Shown in pieces: positions 18,402 through 25,873 of a stretch of 34,096 nucleotides of DNA. Both the position numbers and the translations under genes were made by a program. A model generated the notes under the pieces. The model worked only from the letters and a program-made list of their open reading frames with translations. It made no database searches and was not told the origin of the DNA. The stretch comes from Dehalococcoidales bacterium. Lineage in GTDB: Bacteria > Chloroflexota > Dehalococcoidia > Dehalococcoidales > RBG-16-60-22. How positions within the stretch are numbered: the stretch's first letter is position 1; each line of letters starts with the position of its first letter. The stretch spans positions 1-34,096 of the forward strand of contig JAQTVW010000007.1 of assembly GCA_028706655.1 (NCBI GenBank), written 5' to 3'.

Positions 18402-19717
18402 TGGAAATAGCATGGCCGTTACAGGCAGGCCTTATCTTTTTAGCGCTTATCACTTTGATCATACTTGGCATGCCGATCGCATTTTCTCTTGGTTTGGTTA
18501 GTCTTGCCGGAATTTTTATCTTCATGGGACCCCCTGCTTTACAATCGTTTGGACATGTTTCCTGGACTACGATCAACTCTTTCGTGTTCGCCGCGGTGCC
18601 GCTTTTCTTCCTGATGAGTGAAATTATTACATTTACCGGCATGTCCGGTGATGTATTTAACGCCATGCATAAATGGCTGCAGTGGCTTCCGGGCGGACTC
18701 GCAGTAGTCAGCGTCATGACCTGTGCCATTTTCGGCGCAGTGAGCGGTACCGGGGTAGGGGTAGCTGCTATCGTCGGTTCTGTGGCAGTTCCACAAATGT
18801 TGAAATACAAATACGATGGCAAGCTCGCAACCGGCGCGGTGGCAGCATCGAGCGCACTCGGCATGGTAATTCCGCCGAGCATCCCGTTTATTCTCTACGG
18901 GGCGGTAACCGAGACATCGGTTGGCAAGATGTTTATTGCCGGCATTCTACCGGGCTTAATTGTAACCGCTCTATACGCCACATATATTATTAGTGCGGTA
19001 AAAATCAAACCCACTCTTGCGCCGTTGGAAACAGTAGAAATTACATGGAAAGAGAGATTCTCATCATTAACAAAAATATTACCGATTGCCGCGCTGATAG
19101 TCCTGATCATCGGGGGCATGTACGGCGGCATTTACACGCCTACTGAAGCTGCCGCCATCGGAGCGGTGGGAGCAGGAATAATTGCTGCTCTTTTCCGGAA
19201 ATTAACCTGGCGTAATTTATGGAAAGCATTGACCTCAGCGACCAGGGTTACCAGTATGACTATGTTCATAGTCATCGGAGCGATGCTTTTCGGTTTCCTC
19301 CTTACCGGCACAAGGATTGGGCTTAATCTTTCTACCTGGGTAGTCAGCCTTGATGTATCGCGGTGGATCATTTTTCTGATCTTTAACTTGATATGGTTAA
19401 TTCTGGGCTGCTTTATAGATGTCGGTTCTATTGTTCTGATAACAATGCCCATCTTCTTTCCCATTGCGAAAGGGCTGGGCTTCGATCCTGTATGGTTCGG
19501 GGTTGTCTGCATGATAAACATGTGCGCTGCTGTGGTCACGCCTCCTCTGGGACTTTGCGCCTTCGTCGTCCATAGTATCGCCCCTGAAATTCCTCTGTCC
19601 GATATTTTCAAAGCCATTATACCTTACCTGTGTCTCATCGCATTTGCGATTATTTTATTCTCAATATTCCCGCAAATTATTACAGTACTGCCAAATGCCA
19701 TGTTCGCAGCAAGATAA
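18401..19717 (+). CDS. dctM: TRAP transporter large permease (DctM family)
   Basis: 'GMPIAFSLGLVSLAGIF', 'AIFGAVSGTGVGVAAIVGSVAVPQM', 'ASSALGMVIPPSIPFILYG', 'GMYGGIYTPTEAAAIGA' typical of DctM. Confidence 0.95.
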   Translation: MEIAWPLQAGLIFLALITLIILGMPIAFSLGLVSLAGIFIFMGPPALQSFGHVSWTTINSFVFAAVPLFFLMSEIITFTGMSGDVFNAMHKWLQWLPGGLAVVSVMTCAIFGAVSGTGVGVAAIVGSVAVPQMLKYKYDGKLATGAVAASSALGMVIPPSIPFILYGAVTETSVGKMFIAGILPGLIVTALYATYIISAVKIKPTLAPLETVEITWKERFSSLTKILPIAALIVLIIGGMYGGIYTPTEAAAIGAVGAGIIAALFRKLTWRNLWKALTSATRVTSMTMFIVIGAMLFGFLLTGTRIGLNLSTWVVSLDVSRWIIFLIFNLIWLILGCFIDVGSIVLITMPIFFPIAKGLGFDPVWFGVVCMINMCAAVVTPPLGLCAFVVHSIAPEIPLSDIFKAIIPYLCLIAFAIILFSIFPQIITVLPNAMFAAR

Positions 19718-19780
19718 ACATTAACAGACCGGTTTCACGGATCAATTCATTTGATAACCGGAAGATATGGAGGTTGATAC

Positions 19781-20998
19781 ATGGGTAATTTTTTGACCGG
19801 AATCAGGGTGCTCGCCATGGAACAAATCCTGGCAGGACCCTTCGGCTCGATGCTCCTGGGCGACCTCGGCGCTGAAATTATCAAGATAGAACCACCCGGC
19901 GGGGAAATTTCCCGCCACCAGGCCGGCCCTTCATATAAGGGGGAAAGCAACTACTACCTGGCGTTCAACCGCAACAAGAAGAGCATCGTCCTTGACCTGA
20001 AAACAAAGTCCGGCAAGCAGGCTTTCTATGACCTGGTCAAAATCTCGGACATCGTGTGGGACAATCACCGCGCCGGCGCCATGAAAAGGCTCGGGGCAGA
20101 CTATGATACCCTCAAGAAAATCAACCCCAAAATCATCTGCTGCAATATCACCGGCTGGGGTATGACCGGCCCATACAAGGACTACACGTCTTACGACCTG
20201 ATGGCGCAGGCTGTAGCGGGCATTCTCTCCGTCACCGGCGAACCCGGCGGCCCGCCCATTAAACCCGGCCCTTCCATCGCAGATATCGCCGGCGCCACCT
20301 TCGGCACTATCGGGGTGCTGGCTGCTCTGGCAGCGCGGGAGAGAACGGGAGAAGGACAGAAAATCGAGATAAACCTGCTGGATGGTGCCATGGCGATGCT
20401 ATGCTTCCATTATACCTGGTACTTCATCAGCGGCGAAAACCCGATACCGGTCGGCTCCGGACACATCAATACCGTGCCATTGGGCGCTTATAAAGCGAAG
20501 GATGGCTGGGTGGCGCTGGGTCCCTGCTGGCCGCGCATCACCCGGGTTATCGGACAGGAATGGATGATTGACGACCCGCGCTTCAGCACCGGTGACGCCC
20601 GTTTGAAGAACCGGACAGAGGTCAACCAGATTGTCAGCGATGGCTTCAGCAAGTTTTCCTCAGCAGACCTTATCGAATTGCTGCGCGCAGAAGACATCGC
20701 CTGCGCTCCGGTAAATACCCTGGATAAAGCCGCTGTCGATCCCCAGATTGTGAACAATAACATGGTTATCACTCTGCCGCATCCGCTGGGCGGTGAGATC
20801 AAACTTGTCGGACAGCCGATAAAGGCGCCGGATCGGATTGACGAAAAGAAGTTCACCGCGCCGCCGACCCTGGGGCAGCATACCGATGCGGTACTGTCTG
20901 AACTGCTTCACTACTCCGGTGATAAAATCAAGGCTCTCAAGGAAGAGGAAGTAGCGAATACCGAAAAACGGGAAGAGCGCCTCCACAAGAAACTTTAA
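19781..20998 (+). CDS. CaiB/BaiF family III CoA-transferase
   Basis: GIRVLAMEQILAGPFGSMLLGDLGAEIIKIEPPGGEISRH...NRNKKSIVLDLKTKSGKQAFYDLVK...GPSIADIAGATFGTIGVLAAL; catalytic-Asp region present. Confidence 0.93.
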   Translation: MGNFLTGIRVLAMEQILAGPFGSMLLGDLGAEIIKIEPPGGEISRHQAGPSYKGESNYYLAFNRNKKSIVLDLKTKSGKQAFYDLVKISDIVWDNHRAGAMKRLGADYDTLKKINPKIICCNITGWGMTGPYKDYTSYDLMAQAVAGILSVTGEPGGPPIKPGPSIADIAGATFGTIGVLAALAARERTGEGQKIEINLLDGAMAMLCFHYTWYFISGENPIPVGSGHINTVPLGAYKAKDGWVALGPCWPRITRVIGQEWMIDDPRFSTGDARLKNRTEVNQIVSDGFSKFSSADLIELLRAEDIACAPVNTLDKAAVDPQIVNNNMVITLPHPLGGEIKLVGQPIKAPDRIDEKKFTAPPTLGQHTDAVLSELLHYSGDKIKALKEEEVANTEKREERLHKKL

Positions 20999-21005
20999 CT
21001 ACAGC

Positions 21006-21530
21006 TCAGGATTCAAGTTCAACCTGAAGGGCGACCAGTACGCGGCAGACCAGCCCATAGTAACCGATGGCGGTGGTCAATTCGACAATCTCTGCTTCGT
21101 TGAAATACCGTTTGAGTGTGGCGAAGGTCGTGTCTTGTACTGCGATTTTCTCCGCTACTTCATCGGTGTAAGCAAGAACGGCGCGTTCTTTTTCATCGAA
21201 CGCCGGCGAAGTACGATATTTTGATATCTCGGCGACCTGCTGGGTAGTCACCCCCGCTTTCTTCCCGATCTCCGTGTGTTTGGTAAATTCATACACCGAG
21301 TGCGCCAGGTCACCGACGCGTAAAATCGCGAGCTCACGCAGCTTCGGAGATAGCCCTTCGCCATGCAGAATGGCGTTGCCCAGCCTCTGGAAGTTCAGCC
21401 CGATGTAAGGGCAGTGCCCCAGCACCTTAAATAAATTGAGCACCGGCCAGCCCTGGGCCTCGTTCTTCTCATACAACTTTTTGACGACCGGATGAGCCTG
21501 TTCCTTCTGTACTAAGCTGACGCGCGGCAT
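21006..21530 (-). CDS. Carboxymuconolactone decarboxylase-family protein
   Basis: PRVSLVQKEQAHPVVKKLYEKNEAQGWPVLNLFKVLGHCPYIGLNFQRLGNAILHGEGLSPKLRELAILRVG...; CMD/AhpD-like fold signature without CxxC. Confidence 0.85.
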   Translation of the reverse strand: MPRVSLVQKEQAHPVVKKLYEKNEAQGWPVLNLFKVLGHCPYIGLNFQRLGNAILHGEGLSPKLRELAILRVGDLAHSVYEFTKHTEIGKKAGVTTQQVAEISKYRTSPAFDEKERAVLAYTDEVAEKIAVQDTTFATLKRYFNEAEIVELTTAIGYYGLVCRVLVALQVELES

Positions 21531-21561
21531 ATTGCCTCCTTAAAATATTACAAGCGGTATC

Positions 21562-22779
21562 CTATAAAATTACCTTCTGTTCTTTAAATCCGGTTATTTC
21601 TAATGCGGAATAGCCCAGGCTGCGCATGATTTCCCCGGTGTCCTGCCCGATTTCCGGCGCGCCGCACCGTAATGTTGCCGGAGCGTCACTGAAGTTTACC
21701 GGCGTAGTTACCAGCTTCAAATCTCCCTGGGGCAGACGCACTTCCGCAAAGAAACCATTTTCCTTTGCCTGCACATCGTTGACTACGTCTGTCGGCGTCT
21801 GGACACGCCCGTAGATGCACTTATTTTCCCGGAAACGTCTCTCCCACTCCGCCATATCCCTGGAGGCTATAACCCTGTCCAGTATACCCACCAGTTCTTC
21901 ACAGTTCTGTTCCCGCGCCTCGATGGTGCTGAACCGCGGGTCAATCTCCAGTTCGGGCATTTCAATCGCCCGGCAGAAACCGGGCCAGATTTCCGCCTGT
22001 GCCATGACCAGTTGAAACCAGCGATTGTCTTTTGTGCGGTAGGTATTATGTAAAGGATTAGGCGCCATGGTGCGGGCGTGCTTGCCCAGCGGGACGCCCA
22101 CCAGTGCCGCCTGAATATCAGAAAGCGCCGTCCAGACGCCGGTATGGTACAGCGAGCATTCTACTTCCTGTCCCTTGCCCGTTTGCTGCCGGTGCCACAG
22201 AGCAGCCAGTACGCCGGCAACGATGTTGGTGCCGGTCACCCTGTCCATCATTCCGCCGCGCTGTGGTGGCGGAGAAGTGCCCGGTTCGCCGATTAAGTAC
22301 TGGAGACCCGAACGTGCCCATGCCGCCGACCAATCGAAGCCACGCTCGTCCTTATCGGGTCCGGCGGTCCCGTAGCCGGTGACGATGGCATAGACCAGCT
22401 TCGGATTGAACTGACTCAGCGTAGCATAATCTGTCTTGAGTTTCTTGAGTGAGTTGATCTCGTAGTTGGTCATGAAAACATCTGACTGCCGCACGAGACG
22501 ATAGAGGATTTCTCTGCCCGCATCCTGCTTCAAATCCAGGGCTAATCCCTTCTTGTTGCGGTTGTGCGCCTGGATAATCCAGTCCACTTTGCTTTCGCCA
22601 AGCCTGATAGTTTTATCGACGCCATGATAGCGTTTCGGGACCCTGAGCAATTCGCCGGTAAGCGGTTCGACCTTGATAACCGCAGCCCCCCAATCGGCCA
22701 GCATTGCGCCTGCGGCGGGGATTGCCACAAAGTGCCCCATTTCGATTATCTTGAGACCGTCAAGTATTCCAGACATCAT
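21562..22779 (-). CDS. CaiB/BaiF family III CoA-transferase
   Basis: GILDGLKIIEMGHFVAIPAAGAMLADWGAAVIKVEPLTGE...NRNKKGLALDLKQDAGREILYRLV...GGMMDRVTGTNIVAGVLAALWHRQQTGKGQ. Confidence 0.93.
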   Translation of the reverse strand: MMSGILDGLKIIEMGHFVAIPAAGAMLADWGAAVIKVEPLTGELLRVPKRYHGVDKTIRLGESKVDWIIQAHNRNKKGLALDLKQDAGREILYRLVRQSDVFMTNYEINSLKKLKTDYATLSQFNPKLVYAIVTGYGTAGPDKDERGFDWSAAWARSGLQYLIGEPGTSPPPQRGGMMDRVTGTNIVAGVLAALWHRQQTGKGQEVECSLYHTGVWTALSDIQAALVGVPLGKHARTMAPNPLHNTYRTKDNRWFQLVMAQAEIWPGFCRAIEMPELEIDPRFSTIEAREQNCEELVGILDRVIASRDMAEWERRFRENKCIYGRVQTPTDVVNDVQAKENGFFAEVRLPQGDLKLVTTPVNFSDAPATLRCGAPEIGQDTGEIMRSLGYSALEITGFKEQKVIL

Positions 22780-22908
22780 CCAGCACCTCGATTAGAATTG
22801 GCTATATCAGTTATAGCTGACTGACGTCTTTTTTGCAATACGAGGACACGGCGGCAGGAGAATGAGAGCAAAACTCGAATTGACGCAAAGATTGGGAGAG
22901 ACTCAATC

Positions 22909-24852
22909 CTAATCGCCCGGCTGGTGACAGATAGTGCACTGTGAGTTAGTCCTGCCCACATGGTCGGAAGGGAAGGGCTCGATGCCGCCCCGCGCATGGC
23001 ACATGAGACAATCGCCGATACCCACGATAGAATGCGGTATCGATCCTGCCGGAGGCGGCAGTGACGGCGGACGGGCAACGGTAGTGGGTTGATGACAGAC
23101 GGTACACAACGCGTTAGTCCGGCCCACATGATTGGCGGGATAAGGTCGCACCGAACCCGGCCCGTGGCACAGGAAGCAGTCCGCCAGCCCGGCAATGCTG
23201 TGTGGTATCACGATAGCCGCCGGAGGGGTCGCCGGGGGACGCGCCGGCAGCTGGGGCGACTTATGACAGATCGTGCATTGTGCGTTAGTCCTGCCGACGT
23301 GATCGGCGGGGTATGGCTGGCTCGATCCGGGACCATGGCAGGAAAAACAATCCTCAAGCCCGGCGATGCTGTGCGGTATCTGACCCGCTGCGGGCGGCAC
23401 TGACGGCGGTGCGGCTGTCGTTGTAGGCTTGTGGCAGACAGTACACAGAGAGTTGGACCTGCCCACATGATTTGCGGGGTATGGCTTGATGTTGCCCGGC
23501 CCGTGGCAGGAAAAACAATCTTCAAGACCGGTGATGCTGTGCGGTATCGGCACGGCTGCCGGCGGTGTTGCCGGCGGCGGTACAGCGATAGTCGATGGTT
23601 GATGGCAGGCGGTGCAAAGCGTATTTGACCTGCCGACATGGTCGGAGGGGAACGGCTTGGTGCCGTCGGCGTCGTGACAGGAAAGGCAGTCTTCAAGTCC
23701 GGCGATTGCATGGGGAATGAAACGCCCGGTAGTGATTGTTCCTTCCCGCCCGGGATTATAGTGGCACGCGTTACAATCAGCGCTGATGACATCCGCCTTG
23801 TTATTCCCGGCGCCTGCCGCCAGTGTCCCATGGCAACGGAAACAGCCCTCTGACTGGCTGTGTCCGACATTATCAAGATGAGTTTGCCAATCTACACCCA
23901 TTTCTGTAAAGACTGTCAGCAGAGCAACTTCTTTCAGTTCTTCGATTGCGTTATCGATATCCTGCCTTTGTTGGGAGTATACTGCCGGATAATTCGTCCG
24001 GTAAAAATCGGCTAAAGCTTCAACTTTGAGATTGGCGATGTCCAGGCTGGGACTGATTTCACCTAATGCCTTGAGTGCTTCACGCTTGATGTAAGGGAGA
24101 CTGCCGTCTATCCTGCCGAGGGTTATCCTTTCGTCGATAAGCTGCTCGGGCGAACTGAATACGTGAGTAGCACGGTTGTGACAATCGATGCAGTCCATCA
24201 ACCGCTTCTCTTTCTCGACCCGGGCGGCAGTAATCTCGCCGGCATACTTTGGATTGGTGTATTCCGCCAGCCCGGCAACCGGGTCTTCCACACCTACCCA
24301 GCCTATCTTGGCGTGCTTTTCGTCGAGAGGGACATACCAGACCCTGGCAGCGATGTGCCAGTGAATATCACGGGCGATTTCTTCCTGCCCGGTACCGACA
24401 CGCAGTACCATGTTAATCGCACGTTCGGTACTGGCTTCATCCACATCATAAGTGGTGTACGTACGTAAAATATCACCCGAGAATATCTCCGGGCGGTGGC
24501 ACTGTTCACAGGTATCTCTTGCCGGGCGCAAATTTTTCACCGGAGTACCGAGCGGGCGTTCGTAAGTACTGAACAACGTCGCGAAGACCTGGGGCAACCC
24601 CCTGATTTTCGCTTTTACCAAATAATCTGCTCCCGGTCCCACATGGCAATCAACGCAGGGTACGCGGGAGTGCGGCGAATGCTGATAGACGGTATACTCC
24701 GGATTCATCACCGTATGGCAAAGCTGCCCGCAGAAGGAGTTGGATTCGGAGAACTCGTAAAGCTGATAGCTGCCCATCACCAGCAATACCAGGCTGATGG
24801 CGCCTGTGATTGCCAGGAAGATGACCTTGTCCTGCCGTAACTTACCCCTCAT
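22909..24852 (-). CDS. NapC/NirT-like membrane-anchored multiheme cytochrome c with 16 heme motifs
   Basis: N-terminal TM then CGQLCH (CxxxCH) plus 15 CxxCH motifs: CVDCH, CEQCH, CIDCH, CFRCH, CNACH, CLSCH, CTACH, CFSCH, CTVCH, CFSCH, CTICH, CFLCH, CTVCH, CLMCH, CTICH. Confidence 0.92.
   Translation of the reverse strand: MRGKLRQDKVIFLAITGAISLVLLVMGSYQLYEFSESNSFCGQLCHTVMNPEYTVYQHSPHSRVPCVDCHVGPGADYLVKAKIRGLPQVFATLFSTYERPLGTPVKNLRPARDTCEQCHRPEIFSGDILRTYTTYDVDEASTERAINMVLRVGTGQEEIARDIHWHIAARVWYVPLDEKHAKIGWVGVEDPVAGLAEYTNPKYAGEITAARVEKEKRLMDCIDCHNRATHVFSSPEQLIDERITLGRIDGSLPYIKREALKALGEISPSLDIANLKVEALADFYRTNYPAVYSQQRQDIDNAIEELKEVALLTVFTEMGVDWQTHLDNVGHSQSEGCFRCHGTLAAGAGNNKADVISADCNACHYNPGREGTITTGRFIPHAIAGLEDCLSCHDADGTKPFPSDHVGRSNTLCTACHQPSTIAVPPPATPPAAVPIPHSITGLEDCFSCHGPGNIKPYPANHVGRSNSLCTVCHKPTTTAAPPSVPPAAGQIPHSIAGLEDCFSCHGPGSSQPYPADHVGRTNAQCTICHKSPQLPARPPATPPAAIVIPHSIAGLADCFLCHGPGSVRPYPANHVGRTNALCTVCHQPTTVARPPSLPPPAGSIPHSIVGIGDCLMCHARGGIEPFPSDHVGRTNSQCTICHQPGD
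22912..23718 (-). repeat. Five tandem diheme repeats (56-58 aa each) within the cytochrome gene
   Basis: Repeated IPHSI.GLEDCFSCHGPG..KPYPANHVGR(S/T)N..CT.CHKP followed by a Pro-rich linker; 168 nt spacing measured between two units. Confidence 0.9.
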
Positions 24853-25159
24853 CTTTTTCCTTCGACCTTACGATAATAATAATGAAGTTGATTGCGCCGA
24901 GGATAAAAAGGACAGGCACCATAAAATAGGTAAACACCCCAATAATTGGTCTCTGCCGGGGCAGGCCAGACACCATGTTGAATACGAAAAATATAAGCAT
25001 AAACGCCAGGAGAATGCCTGACGCCTTCATCCACGAATCATCAAATATTTCCGCGAAACGTTTCAAAACTGCTCTCCAAAAGGGCAGACGCTTTCCCACT
25101 TTGTTACTTGCGATATGAGCGTTCAAAGTATTATATCCAGCACTATCTTTAATAGTCAC
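24842..25159 (-). CDS. Small membrane protein upstream of and overlapping the multiheme cytochrome gene
   Basis: 105 aa maximum, two hydrophobic helices, 11 nt overlap with the cytochrome start; the true start may be an internal GTG (about 25099). Confidence 0.65.
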   Translation of the reverse strand: MTIKDSAGYNTLNAHIASNKVGKRLPFWRAVLKRFAEIFDDSWMKASGILLAFMLIFFVFNMVSGLPRQRPIIGVFTYFMVPVLFILGAINFIIIIVRSKEKDEG

Positions 25160-25308
25160 AACATTTTTCAGGAAAATATAACAAATTTATCACATTAAGT
25201 ATTTTGTTGAAGAAAAACAGCTTCCGGACTGACGTTATGCAAGTTAACGGCGAGACACTTGCTCCCTGTCTGATGCTGCGGGAAAGCTAGACTTGAAACC
25301 GTGACGGA

Positions 25309-25707
25309 TTAGAAAGGACGATATACTTGAGGAGGCAGTACCGATTGGAATACTTCACACTGCCGGCAGGTTTCCAGTTTGTTCTGCCAGCAATCACTTT
25401 GCATGCCACGGCAATTTGTACCGTTGATAAACCAGCACAAATTACCGGCGCGGAATTCCCATGCAGCGCATTCTTTACGCCATTCGCCAGGACAATCTTT
25501 GGTTTCCCAGCATGGGCTGACAATATCGCCGGAAGCGTTTTTCAAATATAAAAGGAACATAAGCTGCCGCTCGACACTAGCCGGCACCTTGCGCCATTCC
25601 TGTTCAAAGCTCTGCACCGCCTTGGGGGAGACGCACAGCAGACGGGCTATTTGATTCTGCGTTTTACCAAGTTCGTGGCGCGCCTGGCTGAATTCTCTCG
25701 CTTCCAT
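25309..25707 (-). CDS. HTH (XRE-like) DNA-binding protein with Cys-rich C-terminal domain
   Basis: MEAREFSQARHELGKTQNQIARLLCVSPKAVQSFEQEWR (HTH), then CWETKDCPGEWRKECAAWEFRAGNLCWFINGTNCRGMQSDCWQNKLETCRQCEVF; ATG at 25707 preferred over TTG 25713. Confidence 0.8.
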   Translation of the reverse strand: MEAREFSQARHELGKTQNQIARLLCVSPKAVQSFEQEWRKVPASVERQLMFLLYLKNASGDIVSPCWETKDCPGEWRKECAAWEFRAGNLCWFINGTNCRGMQSDCWQNKLETCRQCEVFQSVLPPQVYRPF

Positions 25708-25733
25708 TTTCAATAATCAATCCGAACGAAATT

Positions 25734-25750
25734 ATACCACGTTGTAGTAT
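25734..25750. promoter_or_regulatory. Near-palindromic operator candidate 1, overlapping a minus-strand TATAAT
   Basis: ATACCACGTTGTAGTAT (extended TTATACCACGTTGTAGTATAA); minus-strand TATAAT at 25737-25732 precedes the HTH gene. Confidence 0.6.
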
Positions 25751-25789
25751 AAAACGAAAGCGCGCCACGATTGGTTCCATAAAGGGGGG

Positions 25790-25818
25790 TTGCATGGTAT
25801 CCTACATTGTGGTATATA
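25790..25818 (+). promoter_or_regulatory. Candidate promoter TTGCAT-N17-TATATA with operator candidate 2 in the spacer
   Basis: TTGCAT 25790-25795, TATATA 25813-25818; ATCCTACATTGTGGTAT at 25799-25815 matches operator 1. Confidence 0.6.
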
Positions 25819-25873
25819 TAAGGTATGAAGCATCCATTCGGAGTCACGTATAGACTGCCCATGGCGGAGGTGG

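Noticed and set aside
19725-19760. CCGGTT...AACCGG inverted repeat after dctM
   Set aside because: Only 6 bp arms with a loop of about 21 nt and no U-tract; too weak to call a terminator.
22912-23718. Possible CRISPR or DNA-level satellite
   Set aside because: The periodicity is protein-coding (168 nt = 56 codons, preserved heme motifs); no short repeat-spacer structure.
23208-23876. 222 aa alternative-frame ORF inside the cytochrome repeats
   Set aside because: Arises from repeat periodicity; the CxxCH frame is the coding frame.
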